From assembly GCF_003143935.1 (NCBI RefSeq), contig NZ_QFRX01000001.1, positions 1,808,071 to 1,872,070 of the forward strand: DNA of 64,000 nucleotides. Reading direction: 5' to 3'. The position numbers and the translations under genes were made by a program. Shown piece by piece: positions 52,427 through 63,757 of the stretch. Under the pieces are notes generated by a model. It did not search any database. It was not told where the DNA came from and saw only the letters and a program-made list of their open reading frames with translations. This DNA comes from Streptomyces sp. Act143. GTDB lineage: Bacteria; Actinomycetota; Actinomycetes; Streptomycetales; Streptomycetaceae. The stretch's first letter is position 1. The number at the start of each line of letters is the position of its first letter.

Positions 52427-52493
52427 GGAGAGCTCCAGGGAGGAGGGAGATCAGGGAAGGCGGAGAGGAAAGGCCCTCACCAGCAGGTGGAGA

Positions 52494-52501
52494 AAGCGCT
52501 T
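52494..52501. promoter_or_regulatory. LacI/GalR-type operator core upstream of the GH38 gene
   Basis: AAGCGCTT is a perfect palindrome with a central CG, the hallmark of LacI-family sites. It lies in the 88-bp gap between the GH4 stop and the GH38 start, so it would act on the GH38-GH29 operon. Confidence 0.6.
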
Positions 52502-52514
52502 ACCAGCGGGTGTT

Positions 52515-53852
52515 TCACCTAAGGTACGCCAGGCCCGGATGGACCTCGCGGTAGCCCTCCACCAGCCGTCGGGCGACGTTCACGGAGTCGACCAGCGGAT
52601 GCAGGGCGAAGGCCTTCACCGCGGTCGCGCGGGAGCCGGACCCGGCCGCGGCGAGCACTTCCCGCTCGACCGCCTTGACCGCGCAGACCAGGCCGGTGGC
52701 GTGGCCGGGCAGCGGGGCGACGGCGACGGGGTGGGCGCCGTTGGCGTCGACGAGGCAGGGGACCTCGATCACGGCATCGTCGTCGAGCACGGAGAGCGTG
52801 CTCCGGTTGCGGACGTTGAGGATCAGGGTGGTGCGCTCGTCGCGGGCGATGGCCCGCATCAGGGCGAGGGCGACCTTCTCGTAGCCGCCGGAGAGGTCGT
52901 CGGCGTCGCGCTCGCCGGCGCCGGCGGTCTCCCGGTTCTCGGACATGTAGGTGGCCTCGCGCTCGGCGCGGGTGCGGTCCCAGAGGTCCAGGGCCTTCGC
53001 ACCGGGGGCGCCGACCTCGTCGTAGAAGCGGGCCTGCTGGTCGTGGAGGAAGGCGCCGCGGGTCTTCTCGGCCTGCTGGTAGGCCCGGACGGCCTCGCGG
53101 TTGAAGTAGTAGTAGTGCAGGTATTCGTTGGGGATCGCGCCGAGGGACTGGAGCCAGTCGACGCCGAAGAGCTTGCCCTCCTCGAAGGAGCCGAGGAGCC
53201 CGGGGTCGGCCAGCAGGCGCGGGAGCTCGTCGCGGCCCGCGACGCGCAGGCCGCGGACCCAGCCGAGGTGGTTGAGGCCGACGTAGTCGATCCAGGCCTC
53301 GCGCGGGTTCGCGCCGAGCACGCGGGCGATACGGCGGCCGAGGCCGACCGGCGAGTCGCAGATGCCGATGACCCGGTCGCCGAGGTGGCGGGACATGGCC
53401 TCGGTGACGAGACCGGCGGGGTTGGTGAAGTTGATGACCCAGGCGCCGGGGGCGAGGCGGGCCACCCGCCGGGCGATGTCGACGGCGACCGGGACCGTGC
53501 GCAGGCCGTAGGCGATGCCGCCCGCGCCGACCGTCTCCTGACCGAGGACACCCTGCGCCAACGCCACCCGCTCGTCGTTCGCCCGGCCTTCCAGGCCGCC
53601 CACCCGGATCGCCGAGAAGATGAAGTCGGCGCCGCGCAGCGCCTCGTCGAGGTCGGTGGTGGCGGTCACCTCGGGGGCGTCCGGGACCCCGGCGGCCTGC
53701 TCGGCGAGCACCCGGGTCACCGCGGTGAGCCGGCCGGCGTCCAGGTCGTGCAGGACGACCTGGGTCACCCGCCCCTCGCCGCGATCGCCCAGCAGGGCCC
53801 CGTACACGAGCGGCACCCGGAACCCGCCGCCGCCCAGAATCGTCAGCTTCAC
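52515..53852 (-). CDS. GH4 family glycosidase (6-phospho-beta-glucosidase-like)
   Basis: 445 residues of the NAD- and metal-dependent GH4 family. The NAD loop LGGGGFRVPLVYGAL is at residues 5-19. INFTNPAGLVTEA near residue 147 and IGICDSPVGLGRR near 170 hold the metal-binding cysteine, followed by the YVGLNHLGWVRGL histidine near 198. These match phospho-beta-glucosidases, which open a sugar-6-phosphate glycoside by an oxidation-elimination route. Alpha-specific and non-phosphorylated substrates occur in the family, so the exact sugar is unknown. It overlaps the deoR stop/start by four bases (ATGA) and is translationally coupled to that gene. Confidence 0.92.
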   Translation of the reverse strand: MKLTILGGGGFRVPLVYGALLGDRGEGRVTQVVLHDLDAGRLTAVTRVLAEQAAGVPDAPEVTATTDLDEALRGADFIFSAIRVGGLEGRANDERVALAQGVLGQETVGAGGIAYGLRTVPVAVDIARRVARLAPGAWVINFTNPAGLVTEAMSRHLGDRVIGICDSPVGLGRRIARVLGANPREAWIDYVGLNHLGWVRGLRVAGRDELPRLLADPGLLGSFEEGKLFGVDWLQSLGAIPNEYLHYYYFNREAVRAYQQAEKTRGAFLHDQQARFYDEVGAPGAKALDLWDRTRAEREATYMSENRETAGAGERDADDLSGGYEKVALALMRAIARDERTTLILNVRNRSTLSVLDDDAVIEVPCLVDANGAHPVAVAPLPGHATGLVCAVKAVEREVLAAAGSGSRATAVKAFALHPLVDSVNVARRLVEGYREVHPGLAYLR

Positions 53853-54634
53853 GCTTGAGCCTTTCCCGCCGGCACCACCTCGACGCCCGCCTCCTCCAGG
53901 GAGGCCCGCGTCACCGGGTCCACCGGCGCGTTCGTCACCACCACGTCCAGGTCCTCGGGACCGCAGACCTTCGCCATCCCCGTACCCGGGAACTTCGCCG
54001 CGTCGGCGAGCAGCACCACCTTGTCGCTCGCCTTGATCATGGCGCGCTTGACCGGCACCTCGACGACCGTCGTGTCCATCACCTGCCCGCCGGGGCGCAC
54101 GCCGCTGGTGCCGAGGAAGAGCCAGTCGGCGTGCAGCTGGCGCAGGTTGTCCTCGGTGAGGAAGCCGACCAGGGAGCGGTACTCGCGGCGGACCATGCCG
54201 CCGAGCAGGACCAGCTCGATGCCCTCGTCGTCGGCGAGCTCCTCGTAGACCACCAGGTTGCTGGTGATCACCGTGAGGCGGCGGCCGTGCAGCTGACGGG
54301 CGAGGCGGTAGGCGGTGGTGCCGATGTCGAGGAGGACCGACTGACCGTCCTCGACCATGGCCGCCGCGCGCGCCGCGATCGCGTCCTTCTCGGTCACGCG
54401 CACCTCGGCGACCTCGGCGAAGGGCTGGTCGCCCTCGTCGGCGACGGCACCGCCGTGGACGCGCGTCAGCAGCCCGTCCTCCTCGAGTTTGACCAGGTCG
54501 CGCCTGATCGTGGCGGGGCTCACACCCAGCTGCTCGGAGAGATCGGTCACGGCCGCGGGACCGCCCGAGCGCAGGGCCCGCAGGATGAGTTGATGTCGTC
54601 GTTCTGCCAGCACACCGTGAACACTACTCGTCAT
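53849..54634 (-). CDS. DeoR-family transcriptional regulator
   Basis: 261 residues. The helix-turn-helix is AVTDLSEQLGVSPATIRRDLVKLEEDGLLTRVHGGA near residues 28-64. The DeoR sugar-phosphate-sensing domain follows, with VLLDIGTTAYRLARQL near 97 and LVLLGGMVRREYRSLVG near 140. It should respond to a phosphorylated sugar. It is first in an operon with the GH4 gene and divergent from the PfkB/ABC/GH2 operon. A 9-bp inverted repeat lies between the two. The start is ATG 54634; TTG 54640 is possible. No clear ribosome-binding site precedes either, so leaderless translation is possible. Confidence 0.92.
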   Translation of the reverse strand: MTSSVHGVLAERRHQLILRALRSGGPAAVTDLSEQLGVSPATIRRDLVKLEEDGLLTRVHGGAVADEGDQPFAEVAEVRVTEKDAIAARAAAMVEDGQSVLLDIGTTAYRLARQLHGRRLTVITSNLVVYEELADDEGIELVLLGGMVRREYRSLVGFLTEDNLRQLHADWLFLGTSGVRPGGQVMDTTVVEVPVKRAMIKASDKVVLLADAAKFPGTGMAKVCGPEDLDVVVTNAPVDPVTRASLEEAGVEVVPAGKAQA

Positions 54635-54670
54635 CTTCAATCAAATCCATGCTCACTTCTGCTCGGGTAT

Positions 54671-54706
54671 TGACCAATCGTGCGGAGCGGCGCACGATTC
54701 CGGTCA
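54671..54706. promoter_or_regulatory. Long inverted repeat between divergent deoR and pfkB-type genes
   Basis: AATCGTGCG (54676-54684) and CGCACGATT (54691-54699) are perfect 9-bp arms around a 6-bp spacer. TGACC (54671-54675) and GGTCA (54702-54706) extend them with a 2-base offset. The position, between two divergent sugar operons, makes it the prime DeoR operator candidate. Confidence 0.7.
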
Positions 54707-54741
54707 TCGAAATTGACGTGTTTTGACGAGAGGCGCTGCCG

Positions 54742-55761
54742 GTGGATGACGACAGGCCCGATGTGCTCCTGACCGGGCTGCTCTTCTACGACCTCGTCCT
54801 CACGGGCCTCGGGAAACCCCCGACGCCGGGCGAGGAGATCTGGACGGGCGGCATGGGCTGCGGCCCCGGCGGCATCGCGAACCTCGCGGTGGCGGCTTCC
54901 CGGTTCGGTCTGCGCACCTCGCTGGCCACGGTCTTCGGCGACGACTTCTACGGCGAGTACTGCCGGGACGTGCTGTGCGACCAGGAGGACATCGACCTCT
55001 CGCTCTCCCGCACCGCGGACGGCTGGCCCACCCCCGTCACCGTCTCGCTGGCCCAGGGCCACGACCGCGCCCTCGTCACCCACGGCTCCGAACCCCCGTT
55101 CTCGCAGGACGTGCTGATGGGCGACCCGCCCGCGGCGCGCACCGCCCTGGTGCACCTGGAGGCCGGGCCCCGCGAGTGGATCGCCGAGGCCGCCGCGAAC
55201 GGCACCCGCATCTACGCCGACGTCGGCTGGGACCCCACCCAGCAGTGGTCCACGGACCTGCTGGACCAGCTGCGGCTGTGCCACGCCTTCCTCCCGAACG
55301 AGTCCGAGGCCATGGCCTACACCCGCACCGACAGCGCGGTCGCGGCCCTCGGCAGACTCGCCGAACTGGTGCCGGTCGCCGTGGTCACGCGCGGCGGGCA
55401 CGGGGCCGTCGCGGTGGACCAGACGACGGGCGAGTACGCGGACGTCCCGGCGCTCGACATCGATGTCCTGGACGCGACCGGCGCCGGTGACGTGTTCGGC
55501 GCGAGCTTCGTCGCCGCCTCGCTCGGCGGCTGGCCGCTGGAGGAACGGCTGCGGTTCGCGGTGCTCGCCGCCGGGCTCTCCGTCCAGCGGCCCGGCGGGG
55601 CGCTCGCGGCCCCCGGCTGGTACGGCGTCGACCGCTGGTGGCGCTCCCTGACCGACCCCGGCCTGAGGTCGGCGTACGGCTTCCTGGCGGACCGGCTCCC
55701 GGACGATCCCGGGCCGCCCGTCGCGTACGCACCCGTGACCCCACCCGCACGGCAGACCTGA
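54742..55761 (+). CDS. PfkB-family carbohydrate kinase
   Basis: 339 residues of the ribokinase/PfkB family. The N-terminal GGMGCGPGGIANLAVAASRFG near residue 35 forms the sugar site. The C-terminal signature DATGAGDVFGASFVAASLGG near residue 240 holds the catalytic base (Asp of GAGD) and ATP anion hole. It phosphorylates a monosaccharide or related polyol; the exact one is unknown. It is first in the operon with a sugar ABC importer and GH2 galactosidase, and divergent from DeoR/GH4. This fits a kinase that makes both the DeoR effector and GH4-type phospho-sugars. The start is GTG 54742. Confidence 0.9.
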   Translation: MDDDRPDVLLTGLLFYDLVLTGLGKPPTPGEEIWTGGMGCGPGGIANLAVAASRFGLRTSLATVFGDDFYGEYCRDVLCDQEDIDLSLSRTADGWPTPVTVSLAQGHDRALVTHGSEPPFSQDVLMGDPPAARTALVHLEAGPREWIAEAAANGTRIYADVGWDPTQQWSTDLLDQLRLCHAFLPNESEAMAYTRTDSAVAALGRLAELVPVAVVTRGGHGAVAVDQTTGEYADVPALDIDVLDATGAGDVFGASFVAASLGGWPLEERLRFAVLAAGLSVQRPGGALAAPGWYGVDRWWRSLTDPGLRSAYGFLADRLPDDPGPPVAYAPVTPPARQT

Positions 55762-55832
55762 CTCCCCGAACCAGAACTCCCCCACGCCCCTTCCCTGCGA
55801 AGCCCGAAAAGATCCGAAAGGCGGTGGGAGCT

Positions 55833-57119
55833 GTGCGGCTCTCACGAAGAGGCCTGCTGCGCGCGGGCCTGGCCGGTACGGCCGCCACGGCGCTCGGCGG
55901 CCTGGCGTCCGGCTGTGCCGTTCCGACCGGCTCGACCGGCCGGAACATGGTGCTGTGGTACTGGAGCGGCGGCCTGAGCGACAGCGTCGTGAAGAACGCC
56001 AAGGCCCGCTACGACAGCTCCGTGGACCTCCAGGCCATCCAGATCGGCGGCCAGTACCGGTCCAAGCTGATCACCACCATCACCGGCCGGGCCCACATCC
56101 CCGACATCGCGGGGCTCAAGGGCGAGGACATGGCCGCCTACCTCCCCAACGCGGACCAGTTCATCGATCTGCGGACGCTGGGCGCGGAGAAGTACCAGGA
56201 CCGGTACCTGTCCTGGAAGTGGGACCAGGGCATCGCCGACGACGGCACGATGGTCGGCTTCCCCATCGACTGCGGGCCGGTCGCGCACTACTACCAGTAC
56301 GAGGTCTTCCGGAAGGCCGGGCTGCCGTACGAGCCGGACGACGTGACGAACGAGCTCAGCACCTGGGAGAAGTTCTTCGACGCGGGCGTGCGGCTGGGCA
56401 AGCGGGTGCCGGGGGCCCGGCTGCTCACCGACGTCAACTCCGTCTTCGAGAACGTCGTGCAGCAGGGCGCCGAGCGGTACGTCGACAAGGACCGCCACTT
56501 CATCGGCGACCAGGAGCATGTGCGCCGGGCCTGGGCCCTGGCCGTGGAGGCCAAGCGGCGCGGCATCGTCTCGGACCTGGTCAGCGGCACCCCGGACCAG
56601 TTGTCGGCCATCCAGGACGGCAAGCTGCCGAGCCAGCTCAACGCCTCCTGGGCCTCCTTCGACATCAAGAACGGCGTGCCGAGGACCAAGGGCAAGTGGC
56701 GGGTGGCTCAGATGCCGGTGCGGCCCGCCAACAACGGCGGTTCGTTCCTGTCGATCACCAAGGCGTGCCGGGAGCCCGAGCAGGCGTTCCAGATCATCAC
56801 CTGGCTCCTCGACGCGAAGAACCAGGCGCAGGGTTACGTCGACGCGGGCCTCTTCCCCTCCACGCCCGCCTCCTACGACCTGAAGCAGATGCGGGAGCCG
56901 GACGAGTTCTTCGGCGGCCAGGTCACCACCGACGTCTTCGGGCCGGCCGCGCAGAAGATCGCGGTCGCCTACAACAGCCCGTTCGACATCGCGCTCGGGC
57001 AGCCCCTCAAGGACGAGATCAAGAACGTCGGCGTCCTCGGCAAGGACCCCAAGAAGGCCTGGAGTGACGCCATGAGCAAGTGCCGGCGCATCGCGAAGCA
57101 CCTGGGGGTGAGCCACTGA
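55833..57119 (+). CDS. Sugar ABC transporter substrate-binding lipoprotein
   Basis: 428 residues of extracellular solute-binding family 1. The signal has a twin-arginine pattern (LSRRGLLRAGLAG) and a lipobox LASGC. The mature protein begins after a short linker (MVLWYWSGGLSDS). ITTITGRAHIPDIAGLKGED near residue 75 and YYQYEVFRKAGLPYEP near 152 are family features. It captures an oligosaccharide and passes it to the two permeases downstream. GTG 55833 is chosen; GTG 55824 in the same frame is possible. The stop overlaps the permease start (TGATG). Confidence 0.92.
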   Translation: MRLSRRGLLRAGLAGTAATALGGLASGCAVPTGSTGRNMVLWYWSGGLSDSVVKNAKARYDSSVDLQAIQIGGQYRSKLITTITGRAHIPDIAGLKGEDMAAYLPNADQFIDLRTLGAEKYQDRYLSWKWDQGIADDGTMVGFPIDCGPVAHYYQYEVFRKAGLPYEPDDVTNELSTWEKFFDAGVRLGKRVPGARLLTDVNSVFENVVQQGAERYVDKDRHFIGDQEHVRRAWALAVEAKRRGIVSDLVSGTPDQLSAIQDGKLPSQLNASWASFDIKNGVPRTKGKWRVAQMPVRPANNGGSFLSITKACREPEQAFQIITWLLDAKNQAQGYVDAGLFPSTPASYDLKQMREPDEFFGGQVTTDVFGPAAQKIAVAYNSPFDIALGQPLKDEIKNVGVLGKDPKKAWSDAMSKCRRIAKHLGVSH

Positions 57120-58069
57120 TGGCCGTCCTGGAGCGGACCCCGCCCGCCGTCGCGCAGCCGCCGGCGGCCAAGCCCCGGTCGGGCTTGCGCAAGTACTGGC
57201 ATCTGTACGCCGCCATCTCCCCCTTCTATCTGATCTTCCTCGGCTTCGGCCTGTTCCCGGTCGGCTTCTCGCTCTACCTGTCCTTCCACCGCTGGGACGG
57301 CCTCGGCTCGATGGAGTGGGCCGGACTGTCGCAGTACCAGTACCTGCTGAGCGACAGCGACTTCTGGAACTCGATCGGCAACACGATCATCATCTGGGCG
57401 CTGGCCACCTTCCCCATGATCTTCCTGGCGATGGTCACGGCCGTGATGCTCAACTCCGCGGTCCGCTTCAAGGGCCTGTACCGCGTCGCCTACTTCCTGC
57501 CCAACGTCACCTCGGTCGTCGCCGTCGCGATCGTCTTCGGCTCGATCTTCTCCACCAACGCGGGCATGGTGAACGCCGTTCTGCACGCGGTCGGGATCGA
57601 CCAGGTGGCGTGGCTGAACACCCCGTGGGGCATCAAGGTCACCATCGCCGCGCTGATGACCTGGCAGTGGACCGGCTACAACGCGATCATCTTCCTCGCC
57701 GGCCTCCAGACCATCCCGAGCGACCTGTACGAGGCCGCCCGCATGGACGGTGCCGGTCCGGTCCAGACGTTCTTCCGGATCACGCTGCCGCTGCTGCGGC
57801 CGACCCTGCTCTTCGTCCTGGTGGTCTCGACGGTGACCGGGTTGCAGAGCTTCTCCGAACCGCAGGTGCTGCTCCAGACCTCCTCCAACGACTCGACGTT
57901 CGCGGGCGGTCCGGGCCACTCCGGCCAGACGATGGTCCTCTACTTCTTCCAGCAGACCTTCGACAACAACGACTTCGGATACGGCGCCGCCGTGGCGTGG
58001 GGCATCTTCCTCGTCGTCGTCCTGTTCTCGATCATCAACTGGCGCCTCGTGCAGCGCCGCGGCGACTAG
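57119..58069 (+). CDS. Sugar ABC transporter permease (MalF-type)
   Basis: 316 residues with six membrane helices. The coupling loop is LYEAARMDGAGPVQTFFRITLPLLRPT near residues 203-230, the EAA motif of carbohydrate permeases. It overlaps the lipoprotein stop by one base. No ATP-binding gene is in the operon; as in other Streptomyces sugar importers, a shared ATPase such as MsiK encoded elsewhere is probably used. Confidence 0.92.
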   Translation: MAVLERTPPAVAQPPAAKPRSGLRKYWHLYAAISPFYLIFLGFGLFPVGFSLYLSFHRWDGLGSMEWAGLSQYQYLLSDSDFWNSIGNTIIIWALATFPMIFLAMVTAVMLNSAVRFKGLYRVAYFLPNVTSVVAVAIVFGSIFSTNAGMVNAVLHAVGIDQVAWLNTPWGIKVTIAALMTWQWTGYNAIIFLAGLQTIPSDLYEAARMDGAGPVQTFFRITLPLLRPTLLFVLVVSTVTGLQSFSEPQVLLQTSSNDSTFAGGPGHSGQTMVLYFFQQTFDNNDFGYGAAVAWGIFLVVVLFSIINWRLVQRRGD

Positions 58070-58083
58070 GAAGGGCGCGCATC

Positions 58084-58943
58084 ATGGCATCCATCAAGGA
58101 GTCCCGCACTTCTTCCCTCAAGGGATCTCGCCGCAGAGGGATCGCGCTGCACCTCCCGCTGATCATCGGCACGCTGGTCTCGGCCTTCCCGTTCTACTGG
58201 GCCGTGATCATGTCGACCCACAGTTCGACGGAGATCTTCTCCTACCCGCCGAAGCTGCTGCCGGGCACGCACTTCCTGGAGAACGTCCGCAACCTCTTCG
58301 ACGCCGTCGACTTCTTCGGGTCGATGTGGAACTCGCTGCTCGTCGCGGTGTCGGTGACCTTCCTGGTCCTGCTCTTCGACTCGCTCGCCGCGTTCGTCTT
58401 CGCCAAGTTCGAGTTCCCCGGCAAGAACGTGCTGTTCGGGCTGCTCATGGTCATCTTCATGGTGCCTGCGCAGCTCTCGGTCATCCCGCAGTTCGTCATC
58501 ATGGCCAAGATCGGCTGGATCGGCTCGATGACCTCGCTGATCGTGCCGGCCGCGGCGAACGCCTTCGGCATCTTCTGGATGCGGCAGTACATGAGGACCG
58601 CCATCCACGACGAGCTGCTGGACGCCTCCAAGCTCGACGGCGCGAACTTCCTGCGCCAGTACTGGCACGTGGCGCTCCCCGTGGTGCGCCCGGGTCTCGC
58701 CTTCCTCGGCATCTTCACCTTCATGGGCCAGTGGAACGACTTCGCCTGGCCCCTGATCGCCCTCACCGACCCCGGCAACGTCACATTGCAGGTCGCCCTG
58801 TCCCAGCTCAACGGCACCCACGGCACCACGGACTACGGCATCGTGATGACGGGCGCGCTGCTCGCCCTCATCCCGCTGCTGATCGTGTTCGCGGTCGGCG
58901 CCAAGCAGATCATCGGCGACCTCGCGAAGGGAGCCGTCCGCGG

Positions 58944-58947
<4 letters not shown>
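58084..58947 (+). CDS. Sugar ABC transporter permease (MalG-type)
   Basis: 287 residues with six membrane helices. The coupling loop is LLDASKLDGANFLRQYWHVALPVVRPGL near residues 180-207, and FTFMGQWNDFAWPL near 215 is conserved in MalG-type permeases. The ATG at 58084 follows GGAAGG by 8 bases. The stop overlaps the beta-galactosidase start (ATGA), coupling uptake to hydrolysis. Confidence 0.92.
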
Positions 58948-61877
<2,930 letters not shown>

Positions 61878-61911
61878 AATCCCCTGGTTTTCACCCCTTT
61901 ACGGAGCACAC

Positions 61912-63741
61912 GTGTGCACTTCTCCTGAACACGGGTCCGAGCATGCCCGGGCGGGTGCCGGACGGCGCAGCTTCCTGCGGGCCACGGCTCTGCTCGGCGC
62001 CGCCGCCACGGCCGGGGCCGCGCTGCCGACCGTGGCGGAAGCCGCCTCCGAGTCGCGCCGGCGGCCGGACACCGACAGCCGTCGCTTCACGCTCGCCGTC
62101 ATGCCGGACACGCAGTACCTCTTCGACGGGCCGAGCATCGACAAGGCGCCGGTCGAAGCCTCCTTGCGGTATCTGCTGGAGCAGGGCGGCCGGGACGACG
62201 AGAACATCGTCTTCCTGTCCCACCTCGGCGATCTCACGCAGAACGGGGCCGCCGCCGAAGTCGCCGCGATCAGCGAGGCGTTCAAGCTGCTCGACCGGCG
62301 CGGAGTCGGCTACAGCGTCCTCGCCGGCAACCACGACGTGAAGTCGTCGACCACCGACCAGCGCGGGGCGACGCCCTATCTGGACGCCTTCGGCCCCGAC
62401 CGGTTCAAGGGCAAGTCCACGTTCGGCGGAGCCTCCGCCGACGGCTACAACACCTTCCATCTCTTCCGGGCCGCGGGCCGGGAGTGGATGGTGCTGGCGC
62501 TGGACTGGCGGCTGTCGGAACAGGGTTACGCATGGGCGAAGGACGTCCTGGCCGCCCACCCGAAGACGCCGGCCATCCTCACCACGCACGAACTCGTCGT
62601 CGAGGACGACACCCTGTCCACGTACGGGCAGCAGTTGTGGGACCGGCTGGTCGAGGACCACGACCAGATCTTCCTCACCCTCAACGGCCACTACTGGCCC
62701 GCCGCCCGCGCAACGCGCAAGAACGCGGCGGGACATGACGTCCACCTCCATCTGACGAACTACCAGAACCGGTACTTCGGCGGCGCGGCGATGATCCGGC
62801 TCTACCGCTTCGACCTGGACCGGAACGTCATCGACGTCGAGACGGTCTCCCCGTGGATCCTGGGCCGGGCCGGTAAGGACCTCAACGAGCTGGAGCGGCA
62901 GGAAATCGAACTCAGCGGCGACGCCGACCGGTTCACGGTGAACATCGACTTCGCCGACCGGTTCGCCGGCTTCGCCCCGGTGCCCGCCCGTCCGGCGCGT
63001 CCGGTGGCACGGATACTGGTCCCGGGAACGGTGGCCTACTGGCGGTTCGACAGCGCGGTCACCGACAAGGTCCGTGACCTGTCCGGGCACGGCAACGACC
63101 TCGGCGTCGTCACCGTCGGCGGCGGCACGCTCGGGTGGGCCTCCGACCACCATCCCGACCAGCCCGGCCACGGCAGCCTGGAGTTCCGGGGCAGCAAGTC
63201 GCCGCTGAAGGGCGCGTATCTGCGCACGGTCGACGGCGCCCCGCTCAACTCGGCCACCTTCGACGCCGGTTACACCATCGAGGCCTTCTACCGCCTCCCC
63301 GCCGACTGGGACCCCGCCCATCACGCCTGGTCCGGCATCGTCAGCCGTACCGGCACGGGCGGTGCCGCCGGCAAGACCGCCGACGACCCCGACGAGCCGC
63401 TGGCCACCCTCTCGCTCTCCAACGACCGCGAGCCGCAGTGGGCGATGCGCCCGCTGAACCAGGAGGGCATCGCCACCAACTGGGGCCAGGAGACACCGCT
63501 GGAGACCTGGTGGCACCTGGCCGTCGTGAACGACGGACGGCACACCACCCTCTACGTCGAGGGCTGCCCGGTCGTCCGCAACCCGAAGGCGGCCTCGACC
63601 GGCATCACCTCCGTCGGCCTGCCCTGGCTGCTCGGCGGCTACGAGTACGGCGGCACGATCGACCAGATCCTGCACGGCCGCCTCGGCGACGTCCGCGTCG
63701 TCGAACGGGCCCTGCCCGTCACCTCCTTCATGAACCACTGA
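61912..63741 (+). CDS. Tat-exported calcineurin-like phosphoesterase with LamG domain
   Basis: 609 residues. The N-terminus has a twin-arginine signal (GRRSFLRATALLG, then a hydrophobic run ending AEAA). A metallophosphoesterase domain follows, with MPDTQYLF near 63, LSHLGDLTQNG near 100, LAGNHDVKSS near 138 and LTLNGHYWPA near 256. From about residue 360 there is a concanavalin-like LamG domain (GTVAYWRFDSAV, TIEAFYRLP, LETWWHLAVVNDG, LYVEGCPV). Secreted proteins of this design probably remove phosphate from, or bind, extracellular glycans; the substrate is not known. GTG 61912 follows GGAG with 6 bp spacing. It lies 34 bp behind the beta-galactosidase gene and is probably in the same operon. 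Confidence 0.88.
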   Translation: MCTSPEHGSEHARAGAGRRSFLRATALLGAAATAGAALPTVAEAASESRRRPDTDSRRFTLAVMPDTQYLFDGPSIDKAPVEASLRYLLEQGGRDDENIVFLSHLGDLTQNGAAAEVAAISEAFKLLDRRGVGYSVLAGNHDVKSSTTDQRGATPYLDAFGPDRFKGKSTFGGASADGYNTFHLFRAAGREWMVLALDWRLSEQGYAWAKDVLAAHPKTPAILTTHELVVEDDTLSTYGQQLWDRLVEDHDQIFLTLNGHYWPAARATRKNAAGHDVHLHLTNYQNRYFGGAAMIRLYRFDLDRNVIDVETVSPWILGRAGKDLNELERQEIELSGDADRFTVNIDFADRFAGFAPVPARPARPVARILVPGTVAYWRFDSAVTDKVRDLSGHGNDLGVVTVGGGTLGWASDHHPDQPGHGSLEFRGSKSPLKGAYLRTVDGAPLNSATFDAGYTIEAFYRLPADWDPAHHAWSGIVSRTGTGGAAGKTADDPDEPLATLSLSNDREPQWAMRPLNQEGIATNWGQETPLETWWHLAVVNDGRHTTLYVEGCPVVRNPKAASTGITSVGLPWLLGGYEYGGTIDQILHGRLGDVRVVERALPVTSFMNH

Positions 63742-63757
63742 CCCGTCGAGGACCGCC

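Noticed and set aside
48035..52522. A 1495-codon open frame on the plus strand
   Set aside because: It is antisense to the well-supported GH29 and GH38 genes and has Val/Gly/Asp-rich composition typical of shadow frames.
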